A stretch of DNA of 64,000 nucleotides, from assembly GCF_022259695.1 (NCBI RefSeq), contig NZ_CP092099.1:728471-792470 (forward strand). Reading direction: 5' to 3'. Shown in pieces: positions 16,187-23,866 of the stretch. The DNA comes from Flaviramulus sp. BrNp1-15. GTDB taxonomy: Bacteria > Bacteroidota > Bacteroidia > Flavobacteriales > Flavobacteriaceae. A program made the position numbers and the translations under genes. How positions within the stretch are numbered: the first letter of the stretch is position 1; each line of letters begins with the position of its first letter. The notes under the pieces were generated by a model. It made no database searches and was not told the origin of the DNA. It was given only the letters and a program-made list of their open reading frames with translations.

Positions 16187-16216
16187 TTGATAATTGACAA
16201 TTGATAATTACATTTG
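16187..16216 (+). promoter_or_regulatory. promoter in front of the TPP riboswitch
   Basis: TTG at 16187-16189, 19-nt spacer, TACATTTG at 16209-16216: a full match to the Bacteroidota pattern. The expected start of transcription falls right at the riboswitch 5' end. The promoter sits in a stretch of repeated AATTGATAATTG/CAATTGATAATT (about 16175-16210). Confidence 0.8.
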
Positions 16217-16223
16217 CATCGTT

Positions 16224-16302
16224 CTCAAAAAAGGGGTGCCTATTATCGGCTGAGATCATACCCAATGAACCTAGAACAGGTAATGCTGTTTAGGGATTTG
16301 AA
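16224..16302 (+). ncRNA. TPP (thiamine pyrophosphate) riboswitch
   Basis: The THI-box core is unmistakable: GGGGTGCC (16233-16240), CGGCTGAGATCATACCC (about 16247-16263), GAACCT (16267-16272) and CAGGTAATGCTGTTTAGGGA (about 16277-16296). P1 can form between CAAA at 16226-16229 and TTTG at 16297-16300. A downstream segment, TTTTCAAA at 16320-16327, can pair instead with TTTGAAAA at 16297-16304, an alternative fold that would break P1; a 7-bp hairpin TGAAAAG/CTTTTCA lies at 16305-16325. The hairpin has no U-run, so control of translation or Rho-type termination is as likely as intrinsic termination. It governs the TonB-dependent receptor 88 nt downstream. Confidence 0.95.
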
Positions 16303-16390
16303 AATGAAAAGTGTCGTGCTTTTCAAAAACCATTTAATATTAATTTAAAGAATAATTACCTCTTTTTATTCGATTATAAACATAATCGTA

Positions 16391-18484
16391 ATGAAAAACA
16401 TTTTTCTTTTTTTAACACTTTTAGTGTTATCAGTCAGTGCGAATGCACAACAAAATCAAGTACAACAAGATTCAACTAAAACCGAAAAACTAGACGAAGT
16501 TTTAGTAAAAGCAGTTCGTGTAAATGCAGATTCTCCAATTACACACTCCAACGTTTCAAAAGAGCAATTGCAAAAACGTAATTTAGGTCAGGATATTCCT
16601 ATTTTACTAAATTATTTACCATCGGTTGTAACCACTAGTGATGCAGGTGCAGGTATTGGTTATACAGGTATTCGTGTGAGAGGTACAGATGCTACACGTG
16701 TAAATGTAACTATTAACGGTATTCCTTATAACGATTCAGAAAGTCAGGGGACATTTTGGGTTAATTTAGGCGATTTTGCATCATCTACAGAGAGCTTGCA
16801 ATTGCAACGCGGTGTAGGCACATCTACTAATGGTTCTGGTGCTTTTGGAGCCAGTTTAAATGTGTTAACCGATGTGTTTTCAGATAACGCTTACGCGGAA
16901 ATTTCAAACAGTTTAGGAAGCTACAATACCAGAAAACATACAGTAAAATTAAGCACAGGGTTAATTGATGACCATTTCGAAGTTTCTGGTCGCTTTTCTA
17001 AAATTGATTCAGATGGTTATGTAGACAGAGCATTTACAGATTTAAAATCATATTTCTTACAAGGTGTTTATAAAGATGAAAATACCTTGATTAAAGCCTT
17101 AACGTTTGGAAATAAAGAGTACACATATCAAGCTTGGTATGGTTTAACTGCTGATGAATTGCAGGAAAACCGTCGTCAAAATCCGTATACATACGAGAAT
17201 GAGACTGATAATTATTGGCAAGATCATTACCAATTACACTGGAATGAAAGATTTAACAATAACTGGTCAACTAATTTGGGGTTAAATTACACCAAAGGAA
17301 AAGGATATTTTGAGCAATATAAACCAGGAGAATCTGCTGGAGATTTTGCTAATTTAATTGAAGACGATTCTGATGTTATTGTACGCCGATGGTTAGATAA
17401 TAATTTTTATGTGCTTAACGCCAACGTAACTTATAAGAAAAATACATTCGAAATTATTTCAGGACTTTCAATGAGTAGTTATACGGGAGATCATTTTGGA
17501 GAAGTAATTTGGGGAAGCAACTTAGTATCAAACACCAATATTAGAGACAGATATTATGAAGGCGATGCTACTAAAAATGATTTTAGTGTATTCTCCAAAT
17601 CCACATTTAAACTAGCTGAAAATGTTACAGGATTTGTTGATTTACAAGGGCGTTTTGTAAGTTATAAAACCAATGGCTTAAATTCAGATAGGCAAGAATT
17701 TGTAACTAATACAGATTTTAGTTTTTTTAACCCTAAATTAGGTTTAACCTATAAACCAAGTGTAAATAATAGCTTTTATGCATCTTATGCCAGAGCAAAC
17801 AGAGAGCCAAATCGTGATGATTTTGAAGCTGGTGTAACCGAAAATGAAACGCTCAACGATATAGAGTTAGGTTGGAGATTTAACAAGAACAAATTAAATG
17901 TAAACACTAATCTGTATTACATGTTTTATCAAAATCAATTGGTGTTAACGGGTGAGGTAGATGATGTTGGAAGCCCAATAAGAGCAACTAGTGGTAAAAG
18001 TTACAGGTTGGGTTTAGAGGTCGATGCAAATATTCAGTTTAATAAAGTATTTAGTACATCTACCAATGTTGCAATCAGTAGTAATAAGAATAGAGATTTT
18101 AATTCTTCTACAGATACTGGAGTAACAAACTTAGGCAATACGAACATTGCTTATTCTCCAAATTTAGTTGTTGGTAATTCTCTTAATATTTTTCCTGTAG
18201 AAAACTTACAAGTATCACTTCTAAGTAAATATGTAGGAGAACAATATTTAAATAATATTGAAGATGACCGAGGTGTTTTAGAAAGCTATTTCATTAATGA
18301 TTTAAATGTTAATTATGAAATTAAACCAAATAAATTATTTAAATCAATTATTCTATCAGGTTTGGTAAATAATATCTTTGATAAAGAATATGTTTCTAAT
18401 GCCATTGATTATGGAGGGGGATACGTTTATTATTATCCGCAAGCTACCACAAACTTTTTATTGGGGGTTAATTTAAAGTTTTAG
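16391..18484 (+). CDS. TonB-dependent receptor, TPP-riboswitch controlled (thiamine uptake)
   Basis: Outer-membrane active transporter. Signal peptide at 1-19 (IFLFLTLLVLSVSANA), a probable TonB box near TEKLDEVLVKAVRV (31-44), plug domain about 48-155 (VRGTDATRVNVTINGIPYND, GTSTNGSGAFGASLN), then a 22-strand barrel ending in NFLLGVNLKF with the terminal aromatic. No SusC-type N-terminal domain, so this is a small-substrate receptor of about 700 residues. The TPP riboswitch in its leader makes thiamine or a thiamine phosphate the likely cargo (OMR1-like in Bacteroidota). It is a single gene followed by a terminator. Confidence 0.93.
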   Translation: MKNIFLFLTLLVLSVSANAQQNQVQQDSTKTEKLDEVLVKAVRVNADSPITHSNVSKEQLQKRNLGQDIPILLNYLPSVVTTSDAGAGIGYTGIRVRGTDATRVNVTINGIPYNDSESQGTFWVNLGDFASSTESLQLQRGVGTSTNGSGAFGASLNVLTDVFSDNAYAEISNSLGSYNTRKHTVKLSTGLIDDHFEVSGRFSKIDSDGYVDRAFTDLKSYFLQGVYKDENTLIKALTFGNKEYTYQAWYGLTADELQENRRQNPYTYENETDNYWQDHYQLHWNERFNNNWSTNLGLNYTKGKGYFEQYKPGESAGDFANLIEDDSDVIVRRWLDNNFYVLNANVTYKKNTFEIISGLSMSSYTGDHFGEVIWGSNLVSNTNIRDRYYEGDATKNDFSVFSKSTFKLAENVTGFVDLQGRFVSYKTNGLNSDRQEFVTNTDFSFFNPKLGLTYKPSVNNSFYASYARANREPNRDDFEAGVTENETLNDIELGWRFNKNKLNVNTNLYYMFYQNQLVLTGEVDDVGSPIRATSGKSYRLGLEVDANIQFNKVFSTSTNVAISSNKNRDFNSSTDTGVTNLGNTNIAYSPNLVVGNSLNIFPVENLQVSLLSKYVGEQYLNNIEDDRGVLESYFINDLNVNYEIKPNKLFKSIILSGLVNNIFDKEYVSNAIDYGGGYVYYYPQATTNFLLGVNLKF

Positions 18485-18505
18485 AAATTAATAAAGGATA
18501 TGTTT

Positions 18506-18533
18506 AAGCCTCAGCATTTGTTGAGGCTTTTTT
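18506..18533. terminator. terminator after the receptor gene
   Basis: AAGCCTCA ... TGAGGCTTTTTT, 8-bp stem and 8-nt loop, between convergent genes. Confidence 0.85.
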
Positions 18534-18963
18534 AATTATAAATTAAAAGCGTATTACCATTCTTTTCAACACGATAATTTCTTAAAGTACATCTTAAACC
18601 ATCATTGTTTTCTTCTAATGTGCCAGTTACTAAATTATATGTATTTCCATCATCACAACCGCAAGTTCCAAACAATCCATTAGGCACTAAAGCAGAACAA
18701 GAACTAGGTATGTGGTTTGGATCACTGGCATCCCATGCAAGAAAATCTGCTCCGGTACTTGCTACAATAACCCCAGCATTTCCAGCATTGGCTATATAAA
18801 CAGAGTTTCCAGCAAAAGTTAACTGACTATATTGAGGTAAACTAAGGTCTATATTTAGATTAACACCAATATCTAATAAAAAATTACAGTTTCTATTATC
18901 TACAGAGTTGCTACTACAAGAATATAGAAAAATAAAACAGAAAAAACTGAAAATGTATTTCAT
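18532..18963 (-). CDS. Rieske-like lipoprotein with degenerate cluster site
   Basis: Lipoprotein signal with lipobox LYSCSS (Cys16). The mature part follows the layout of Rieske-type lipoproteins I recall next to greA in Flavobacteriaceae: a strand region LPQYSQLTFAGNSVYI, then DPNHIPSSCSAL, then FGTCGCDDGNTYNLVTG and a final LRNYRVEKNGNTLLI. In a working Rieske site one expects CxH near DPNH and CxxH or a similar second pair; here the first Cys is Asp and the second His is absent, so the 2Fe-2S cluster is doubtful. The remaining three clustered cysteines (in SSCS, TCGC) might form a disulfide. Function unknown. Confidence 0.55.
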   Translation of the reverse strand: MKYIFSFFCFIFLYSCSSNSVDNRNCNFLLDIGVNLNIDLSLPQYSQLTFAGNSVYIANAGNAGVIVASTGADFLAWDASDPNHIPSSCSALVPNGLFGTCGCDDGNTYNLVTGTLEENNDGLRCTLRNYRVEKNGNTLLIYN

Positions 18964-19110
18964 AGCACTTTTAAAATTAGTGGCAATTTACAATAAAAAG
19001 TAAATTGAGTTTAATATTTTGTGTATTTCCTCTGGCACTTATGTTTTATTTTAAAGGCTGAGGTAAAGTACTTTATTAAAGCATTTATAACATTGTAATT
19101 AAAAATTTTG

Positions 19111-19118
19111 TACTTTTG
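19111..19118 (+). promoter_or_regulatory. promoter -7 box for greA
   Basis: TACTTTTG, 80 nt upstream of the greA ATG. A TTG at 19093-19095 is only 15 nt upstream, shorter than usual. The gap 18964-19110 otherwise shows nothing I can name. Confidence 0.55.
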
Positions 19119-19124
19119 TATTAC

Positions 19125-19171
19125 AATCTCGTATATGCGGGATTTTTTTGTTGCTGAACTTTGTGTCAGCA
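19125..19171 (+). promoter_or_regulatory. structured 5' leader of greA with terminator-like hairpin
   Basis: Hairpin 1 (19125-19144) pairs AATCTCG with CGGGATT (7 bp with one G-U, 6-nt loop) and is followed by a T-run, like an intrinsic terminator placed at the very start of the transcript. Hairpin 2 (19152-19171) pairs TGCTGA with TCAGCA and is followed by a U-rich stretch. An attenuation role is inference. Confidence 0.5.
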
Positions 19172-19198
19172 TCTTTTATTAAGTAAAACGATGAAGTT

Positions 19199-19672
19199 AT
19201 GAGTAAAGTATCATACTATACACCTGAAGGATTAAAAAAATTAAGAGACGAGCTTAAACAATTAAAAGATGTAGAGCGCGTAAAAGCTTCTAAAGCTATT
19301 GCTGAAGCTAGAGATAAAGGCGACTTAAGTGAAAATGCCGAATATGATGCTGCAAAAGAAGCACAAGGTATGTTAGAAATGCGAATTTCTAAGCTTGAAG
19401 ATGCTTTGGCAGGAGCACGCGTAATTGATGAATCTCAATTAGATAATTCTAAAGTATTAGTATTATCTAAAGTGAAGATAAAAAACCAAACCAATGGTAT
19501 GGAAATGGTTTATACTTTGGTGGCCGATGGTGAAGCAGATTTAGCTTCGGGTAAAATATCGGTTAATTCTCCAATTGGTAAAGGTTTATTAGGTAAATCT
19601 GTTGGTGATGTTGCTGAAATACAAGTGCCTAATGGAGTTATGAAATTCGATATCATCGAAATTTCCAGATAA
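19199..19672 (+). CDS. greA: transcription elongation factor GreA
   Basis: Binds the RNA polymerase secondary channel and stimulates cleavage of backtracked RNA. The 157 residues show the N-terminal coiled coil (about 1-75) with the catalytic acidic tip DKGDLSENAEYDAAKE (about 41-56) and the FKBP-like C-terminal domain ending in the usual PNGVMKFDIIEISR. Single gene with its own promoter and unusual structured leader, followed by a terminator before the HIT gene. Confidence 0.97.
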   Translation: MSKVSYYTPEGLKKLRDELKQLKDVERVKASKAIAEARDKGDLSENAEYDAAKEAQGMLEMRISKLEDALAGARVIDESQLDNSKVLVLSKVKIKNQTNGMEMVYTLVADGEADLASGKISVNSPIGKGLLGKSVGDVAEIQVPNGVMKFDIIEISR

Positions 19673-19693
19673 TTTAAATCGAAATAACATTTT

Positions 19694-19730
19694 AAAAAGA
19701 TTCCTAATTAATTTAATTAGGAATCTTTTA
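19694..19730 (+). terminator. terminator after greA
   Basis: AAAAGATTCCTAATTA / TAATTAGGAATCTTTT, a near-perfect 16-bp stem with a 3-nt loop and U-run. Confidence 0.85.
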
Positions 19731-19759
19731 TATTTACAGAGTACTCTAACTCTCAAACT

Positions 19760-20149
19760 ATGGCTTCAATTTTCACTAAAATAATTAATGGCGATATTCC
19801 TTGTTATAAAATCGCCGAAACCGATGATTTTTTTGCTTTCTTAGATATAAATCCAAACGCAAAAGGGCATACTTTATGTGTTCCTAAAAAAGAAGTTGAT
19901 AAGATTTTTGATTTAGATGAAGCCACATACAATGGGTTAATGGCTTTCTCTAGAAAAGTAGCTTTAGCTATAGAAAAAGCCATACCATGTAAGCGAGTTG
20001 GTTTAACGGTAATAGGCTTAGAAGTGCCACATACACATGTACATTTAATTCCATTACATACTATGGAAGATGCACGTTTTATTCAAAAAGAAAAATTATC
20101 ATCAGAAGAGCTTCAGGAAATAGCAAATGCTATTAAAGCACATTTATAA
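19760..20149 (+). CDS. HIT family protein (nucleotide hydrolase)
   Basis: Histidine-triad protein of the HINT/Hit branch, which hydrolyses nucleotide phosphoramidates and related adenylates. The 129 residues carry the triad HTHVHLIPLH with His91, His93 and His95, and an N-terminal FTKIINGDIPCYKIAE typical of the branch. No signal peptide. The 3' end overlaps the following convergent gene by 6 nt. Confidence 0.9.
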   Translation: MASIFTKIINGDIPCYKIAETDDFFAFLDINPNAKGHTLCVPKKEVDKIFDLDEATYNGLMAFSRKVALAIEKAIPCKRVGLTVIGLEVPHTHVHLIPLHTMEDARFIQKEKLSSEELQEIANAIKAHL

Positions 20150-20494
20150 ATTTGAATAAAGTACTGCAAATATTACTGCAGCAATTACAACAGCAATAGT
20201 TATAATAACAATCCAAGATAGTTTTTTTAAATACGTTGAAGGCTTTTTAGGCGCAAACGCTTTTTTTTGATAATCAACTACACGGTCAATATCATCTGTC
20301 CATTGTACAGGATAGATAACAGAATTACACATTTTACAGAACAATTCGTTTGTAATATCAGAAGTAATAGATTTGAAAAACTTATTTTCTGTTATTTTTT
20401 GCTTAAAAGTTAAGTGCAACCCTTCTTTACTGTAACATTCTGGACAGTTATTTTTTAAAGTAACCTCTTTTATATTCACTAATTTTTCAGGCAT
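20144..20494 (-). CDS. membrane-anchored zinc-ribbon-like protein of unknown function
   Basis: A 116-residue protein with two CxxC pairs, NNCPECYS (Cys17/Cys20) and LFCKMCNSV (about Cys53/Cys56), which together form a plausible zinc ribbon, and a single C-terminal membrane helix (WIVIITIAVVIAAVIFAVLY, about 94-113). This is a tail-anchored arrangement with the ribbon in the cytoplasm. No named family recognised. It starts 2 nt after the histidine kinase gene on the same strand, so they are cotranscribed. Confidence 0.7.
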   Translation of the reverse strand: MPEKLVNIKEVTLKNNCPECYSKEGLHLTFKQKITENKFFKSITSDITNELFCKMCNSVIYPVQWTDDIDRVVDYQKKAFAPKKPSTYLKKLSWIVIITIAVVIAAVIFAVLYSNL

Positions 20495-20496
20495 AA

Positions 20497-21654
20497 TTAA
20501 TTAGCTCGTTTTAAACTTATTTGTATGGTACTACCTTTACCTTTTTCAGATTGTGCAACTTTTATTTTGCCATCATGAAAATCTTCAATAATACGTTTTG
20601 TCAGAGATAATCCTAATCCCCAACCACGTTTTTTTGTTGTAAAACCAGGTTCAAAAATTTTATTAAAATCTTTTTTAGCTATTCCTTTACCAGTATCAGT
20701 AACACTAACTTTTACATTGTTTTCTAGTTGAGAAATTTCAATAGTTAATTTGCCTCTGCCTTTCATAGCATCAATGGCATTTTTTACTAAATTTTCTATA
20801 GTCCAGCTGTAGAGTTGTTTGTTTAAGTTTACAGGAATTTCGCCTTCGGGGGTTTTAATTTCAAAGTCAATAAGTTTTGAAGAACGTGCTTTTAAATAAT
20901 CATATGAATTTAAGGTTTCTTCAATAATATCTACAGTTTCTAAAGTTGGAACGGACCCAATTTTACTAAAACGTTCAGTAATAGTTTGCAGTCTATCAAT
21001 GTCTTTTTCAATTTCGGTGATATAATCTGGATTTAGATTTTCACTTTTTAGTATTTCTGTCCATCCAATAAGAGAAGATAATGGTGTGCCAATTTGATGT
21101 GCAGTTTCCTTTGCCATACCAGACCACAACTTGTTTTGGGTTGCATTTTTATTACTTCGGTAAAAGAAATAAATAACTGCACCAAATAGGAAAATAATAA
21201 GAAACAATGCTAACGGATAGTACTTTAATTTGTTTAATAATGGTGAATTTCCGTAGTAAATGGTGTTTACAATTTTACCATCAAGTTTTACTTGTATGGG
21301 CGTATTTTCTTTTTCAAATTTTATAATTAGTTTTTTTATATAAGTAGAATCGCTAACCTTGGTTTCATCAATATTATTATAACTATCAAGTTCTCCGTTA
21401 TTATTAATAAGAATCATTGGAGTGGTTGTGTTACTTGTAATTACTTTTAATGGTAAGTTTCCTAAATCAACATTAAGGTTATCAGTTTTTAATAAATCAG
21501 TCTGAGCAAACGACCAATTTTCCATTTTGGTGCGTTCCTCTTCCTTAAAATGCTGAAAAAACTCGTAAGTTTTCCATAAAATAAGCAACACTATAGCAAA
21601 AGAAGCTATTATAATAATCCAACGAAATGCATTGCTATGTTTTGTAAAAATCAT
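20497..21654 (-). CDS. membrane sensor histidine kinase
   Basis: Two-component kinase of 385 residues from the ATG at 21654 (a TTG two codons upstream is possible). Membrane helices at about 10-30 and 145-165 enclose a sensor domain of about 110 residues. The H box ETAHQIGTPLSSLIGW (His about 186) is followed by N, G1 and G2 boxes: ENLVKNAIDAM, VTDTGKGIAKKDF, FTTKKRGWGLGLSLTKRI. There is no HAMP domain. No response regulator is adjacent; the partner gene here is the zinc-ribbon protein downstream. The signal is unknown. Confidence 0.92.
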   Translation of the reverse strand: MIFTKHSNAFRWIIIIASFAIVLLILWKTYEFFQHFKEEERTKMENWSFAQTDLLKTDNLNVDLGNLPLKVITSNTTTPMILINNNGELDSYNNIDETKVSDSTYIKKLIIKFEKENTPIQVKLDGKIVNTIYYGNSPLLNKLKYYPLALFLIIFLFGAVIYFFYRSNKNATQNKLWSGMAKETAHQIGTPLSSLIGWTEILKSENLNPDYITEIEKDIDRLQTITERFSKIGSVPTLETVDIIEETLNSYDYLKARSSKLIDFEIKTPEGEIPVNLNKQLYSWTIENLVKNAIDAMKGRGKLTIEISQLENNVKVSVTDTGKGIAKKDFNKIFEPGFTTKKRGWGLGLSLTKRIIEDFHDGKIKVAQSEKGKGSTIQISLKRAN

Positions 21655-21750
21655 TAACAATAAAAATTTGATTTGTAATATAATGCAAATCTGTTAATAT
21701 TATTGCGCAAGTTGTTAGTAAATCGATTTTTAGTTGAAAGAGAGAATAGT

Positions 21751-21758
21751 TACATTTG
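21751..21758 (+). promoter_or_regulatory. promoter -7 box for the flavin reductase gene
   Basis: TACATTTG, 18 nt before the ATG at 21777. It overlaps the TTG of a longer frame, so that start is rejected. Confidence 0.6.
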
Positions 21759-21776
21759 TTGAAATTAAAAAGTTTA

Positions 21777-22646
21777 ATGCCGTCAATAGATCCAAAAACA
21801 TTATCAACCAGTAAATTACATAGTTATTTGTTGAGTGCTGTTGCACCTAGACCAATAGCTTTTGCTAGTACAGTTGATGCAGAAGGAAACCCAAATTTGT
21901 CGCCATATAGCTTTTTTAATTTGTTTAGCGCTAATCCGCCAATTTTAATTTTTTCACCAGCAAGACGTGTTAGGGATAATACGGTTAAGCATACATTACA
22001 GAATGTTGAAGCAACAAAAGAAGTAGTGATTAACGTGGTGAGTTATGATATGGTTCATCAAATGTCGTTAAGTAGTACAGAATATCCTGAAGGTGTAAAT
22101 GAGTTTGAAAAATCGGGATTAACGATGCTAAAATCAGATATTGTAAAACCGTTTAGAGTTGCAGAAGCGCCAGTACAATTTGAATGTAAAGTAAACGATA
22201 TTATTAAGTTAGGAACAGAAGGAGGCGCTGGAAATTTAGTTATTTGTGAAATTGTAAAATTTCATATTGATGATGACGTTATAGATGAAGATGGCTCAAT
22301 AAATCAAAAAAAATTAGATTTGGTTGCTAGAGCAGGAGCTAGTTATTACAGTCGTGCTAGAAAAGGTTTTTTTGAAATACCTAAACCATTAACTAGTTTA
22401 GGAATAGGTGTAGATAGTTTTCCCGACTATATAAAAAATAGCATGGTTTTAACAGGAAACGATTTAGGTATGCTGGCCAATATTGAAAAACTGCCAACCA
22501 CAAAAAGTGTTGCAAGTTTTGTTGAAGATTTAAGTAAGCGTTACCCTAATATTAAAACAGCAACACATAGAGAAAAGCATAAATTAGCACGTAATTATTT
22601 AAGTTTTGGAGATGTTGAAAGCGCTTGGAAAATATTATTATCGTAA
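21777..22646 (+). CDS. flavin reductase family protein (FMN-binding split barrel)
   Basis: FMN-dependent oxidoreductase-like protein of 289 residues from the ATG at 21777. The split-barrel core is at about 10-190: APRPIAFASTVDAEGNPNLSPYSFFN is the flavin-binding signature (written here in two parts: APRPIAFASTVDAEG and NPNLSPYSFFN), followed by LVICEIVKFHIDDDV. The C-terminal 90 residues are helical and family-specific. The physiological substrate is unknown; NADH:flavin reductases and pyridoxamine-phosphate-oxidase-like enzymes share the fold. The following DUF3127 gene starts 38 nt downstream on the same strand. Confidence 0.85.
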   Translation: MPSIDPKTLSTSKLHSYLLSAVAPRPIAFASTVDAEGNPNLSPYSFFNLFSANPPILIFSPARRVRDNTVKHTLQNVEATKEVVINVVSYDMVHQMSLSSTEYPEGVNEFEKSGLTMLKSDIVKPFRVAEAPVQFECKVNDIIKLGTEGGAGNLVICEIVKFHIDDDVIDEDGSINQKKLDLVARAGASYYSRARKGFFEIPKPLTSLGIGVDSFPDYIKNSMVLTGNDLGMLANIEKLPTTKSVASFVEDLSKRYPNIKTATHREKHKLARNYLSFGDVESAWKILLS

Positions 22647-22683
22647 ATAAATAAGAGATTAATAAAGAATAAATATAGATTAA

Positions 22684-23061
22684 ATGGAAGTTCAAGGAAG
22701 AATAAAAATGGTAGGAGAAACTCAAACTTTTGGAAGTAATGGGTTTAGAAAAAGAGAAATTGTTGTAACTACAGAAGAGCAATATCCTCAACACATTATG
22801 GTGGAATTTGTTCAAGATAAAACAGATTTGCTTAATAACTATCAAGTAGGGCAACAAGTAAAGATTAATATCAATCTAAGAGGTAGAGAGTGGGTTAACC
22901 CTCAAGGTGAAACTAAATATTTTAACTCTATTCAAGGTTGGAGAATTGAAGCACTACAAAGTGAAGCAAGTGGAGAAAATTTACCACCTGTGCCACCAGC
23001 AGATGCTTTTGAACCAGCAGGAGATTTAAATGAAGATGATCACGACGATTTACCTTTTTAA
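22684..23061 (+). CDS. DUF3127 protein with SSB-type C-terminal tail
   Basis: A 125-residue protein. Residues 1-98 form the DUF3127 domain (MEVQGRIKMVGETQTFG, GFRKREIVVTTEEQYPQ, VNINLRG-like strand, REWVNPQGETKYFNSIQGW), which has the strand pattern of an OB fold. Residues 99-117 are a Pro/Ala/Glu linker, and the protein ends DDHDDLPF. This tail is essentially the one on SSB of this genome (DNDDLPF), the docking tip for repair and replication proteins. Binding of single-stranded DNA or RNA is therefore plausible but unproven. A repeat and a terminator follow. Confidence 0.85.
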   Translation: MEVQGRIKMVGETQTFGSNGFRKREIVVTTEEQYPQHIMVEFVQDKTDLLNNYQVGQQVKININLRGREWVNPQGETKYFNSIQGWRIEALQSEASGENLPPVPPADAFEPAGDLNEDDHDDLPF

Positions 23062-23076
23062 ATAAAAAAATGATAT

Positions 23077-23100
23077 TACCCTGAGCGCAATCGAAGGGTA
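23077..23100 (+). repeat. short palindromic intergenic repeat (CCTGAGCGCAATCGAAGG type)
   Basis: TACCCT ... AGGGTA arms around GAGCGCAATCGA. Lies in the short gap before aat; a degraded relative lies at 12738-12762. Confidence 0.6.
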
Positions 23101-23104
23101 CTAT

Positions 23105-23139
23105 AAAACCTTTCAGTATATGTTATTGAAAGGTTTTTT
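23105..23139 (+). terminator. terminator after the DUF3127 gene
   Basis: AAAACCTTTCA ... TGAAAGGTTTTTT, 11-bp stem, U-run; ends only 12 nt before the aat start codon. Confidence 0.8.
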
Positions 23140-23150
23140 ACTTTTATATT

Positions 23151-23777
23151 ATGCATTACTTAACAGATAAATTATGGTTTCCTAATGTGAATGAAGCCAC
23201 TACCGATGGGTTATTAGCTATTGGTGGCGATTTATCTGTAGAGCGGTTGTTACTTGCCTATAAATCTGGTATTTTTCCGTGGTTTGATAATGAAGAACCT
23301 ATTTTATGGTGGTCTCCAGATCCGCGTTTTGTACTATTTCCTGAGAAACTGAAAGTTTCAAAAAGCATGAAACAATTTTTAAGAAATAAGGATTACACTG
23401 TTACTATAAATAAAGATTTTAGAGCAATAATTACAGAATGTTCAAAAGCGAAAAGACAAGGGCAAGCAGGAACTTGGATTACCAAAAATATGATTGAAGC
23501 TTATGTAAAACTTCATAAATTAGGCTATGTAAAATCTGTTGAAGTCTGGAAAGACAGCAAATTGGTAGCCGGACTTTATGGTGTTGATTTGGGCAATGGC
23601 GTGTTTTGTGGAGAAAGTATGTTTACTAAAGAAAGTAACGCAAGTAAAGTAGGATTTATAACCTTTATACAGAATACTAATTATAAACTTATAGATTGTC
23701 AAGTATATACTAACCATCTTGAAAGTTTAGGAGCCGAGGAAATTCCTAGAGATCTATTTTTGAATTACTTGAAATAA
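23151..23777 (+). CDS. aat: leucyl/phenylalanyl-tRNA--protein transferase
   Basis: Adds Leu or Phe to proteins with N-terminal Lys or Arg, marking them for ClpS/ClpAP. The 208 residues contain FPNVNEATTDGLLAIGGDLS, YKSGIFPWFDNEEPILWWSPDPR (split motif, about 42-64), and the C-terminal GVFCGESMFTKESNASKVGF with the conserved Glu-Ser-Met-Phe. Length normal. Closely follows a terminator, so its promoter must overlap that hairpin (TACTTTTA at 23139-23146 is a near match). Confidence 0.95.
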   Translation: MHYLTDKLWFPNVNEATTDGLLAIGGDLSVERLLLAYKSGIFPWFDNEEPILWWSPDPRFVLFPEKLKVSKSMKQFLRNKDYTVTINKDFRAIITECSKAKRQGQAGTWITKNMIEAYVKLHKLGYVKSVEVWKDSKLVAGLYGVDLGNGVFCGESMFTKESNASKVGFITFIQNTNYKLIDCQVYTNHLESLGAEEIPRDLFLNYLK

Positions 23778-23866
23778 TTTGATTTATTAATACAAAAACA
23801 ATAAATTCGTTATATAACCAACGCATTAATTGTTAGGGTTTTAATATTGAATTAGTATTAATTTCA

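Noticed and set aside
16175-16210. AATTGATAATTG direct/inverted repeats before the TPP riboswitch as a possible operator
   Set aside because: Low-complexity AT repeats overlapping the promoter; no known operator matches, and the riboswitch already explains control. Kept only as a note.
21756-21776. TTG-initiated extension of the flavin reductase gene
   Set aside because: It overlaps the TACATTTG box; the ATG at 21777 fits better.
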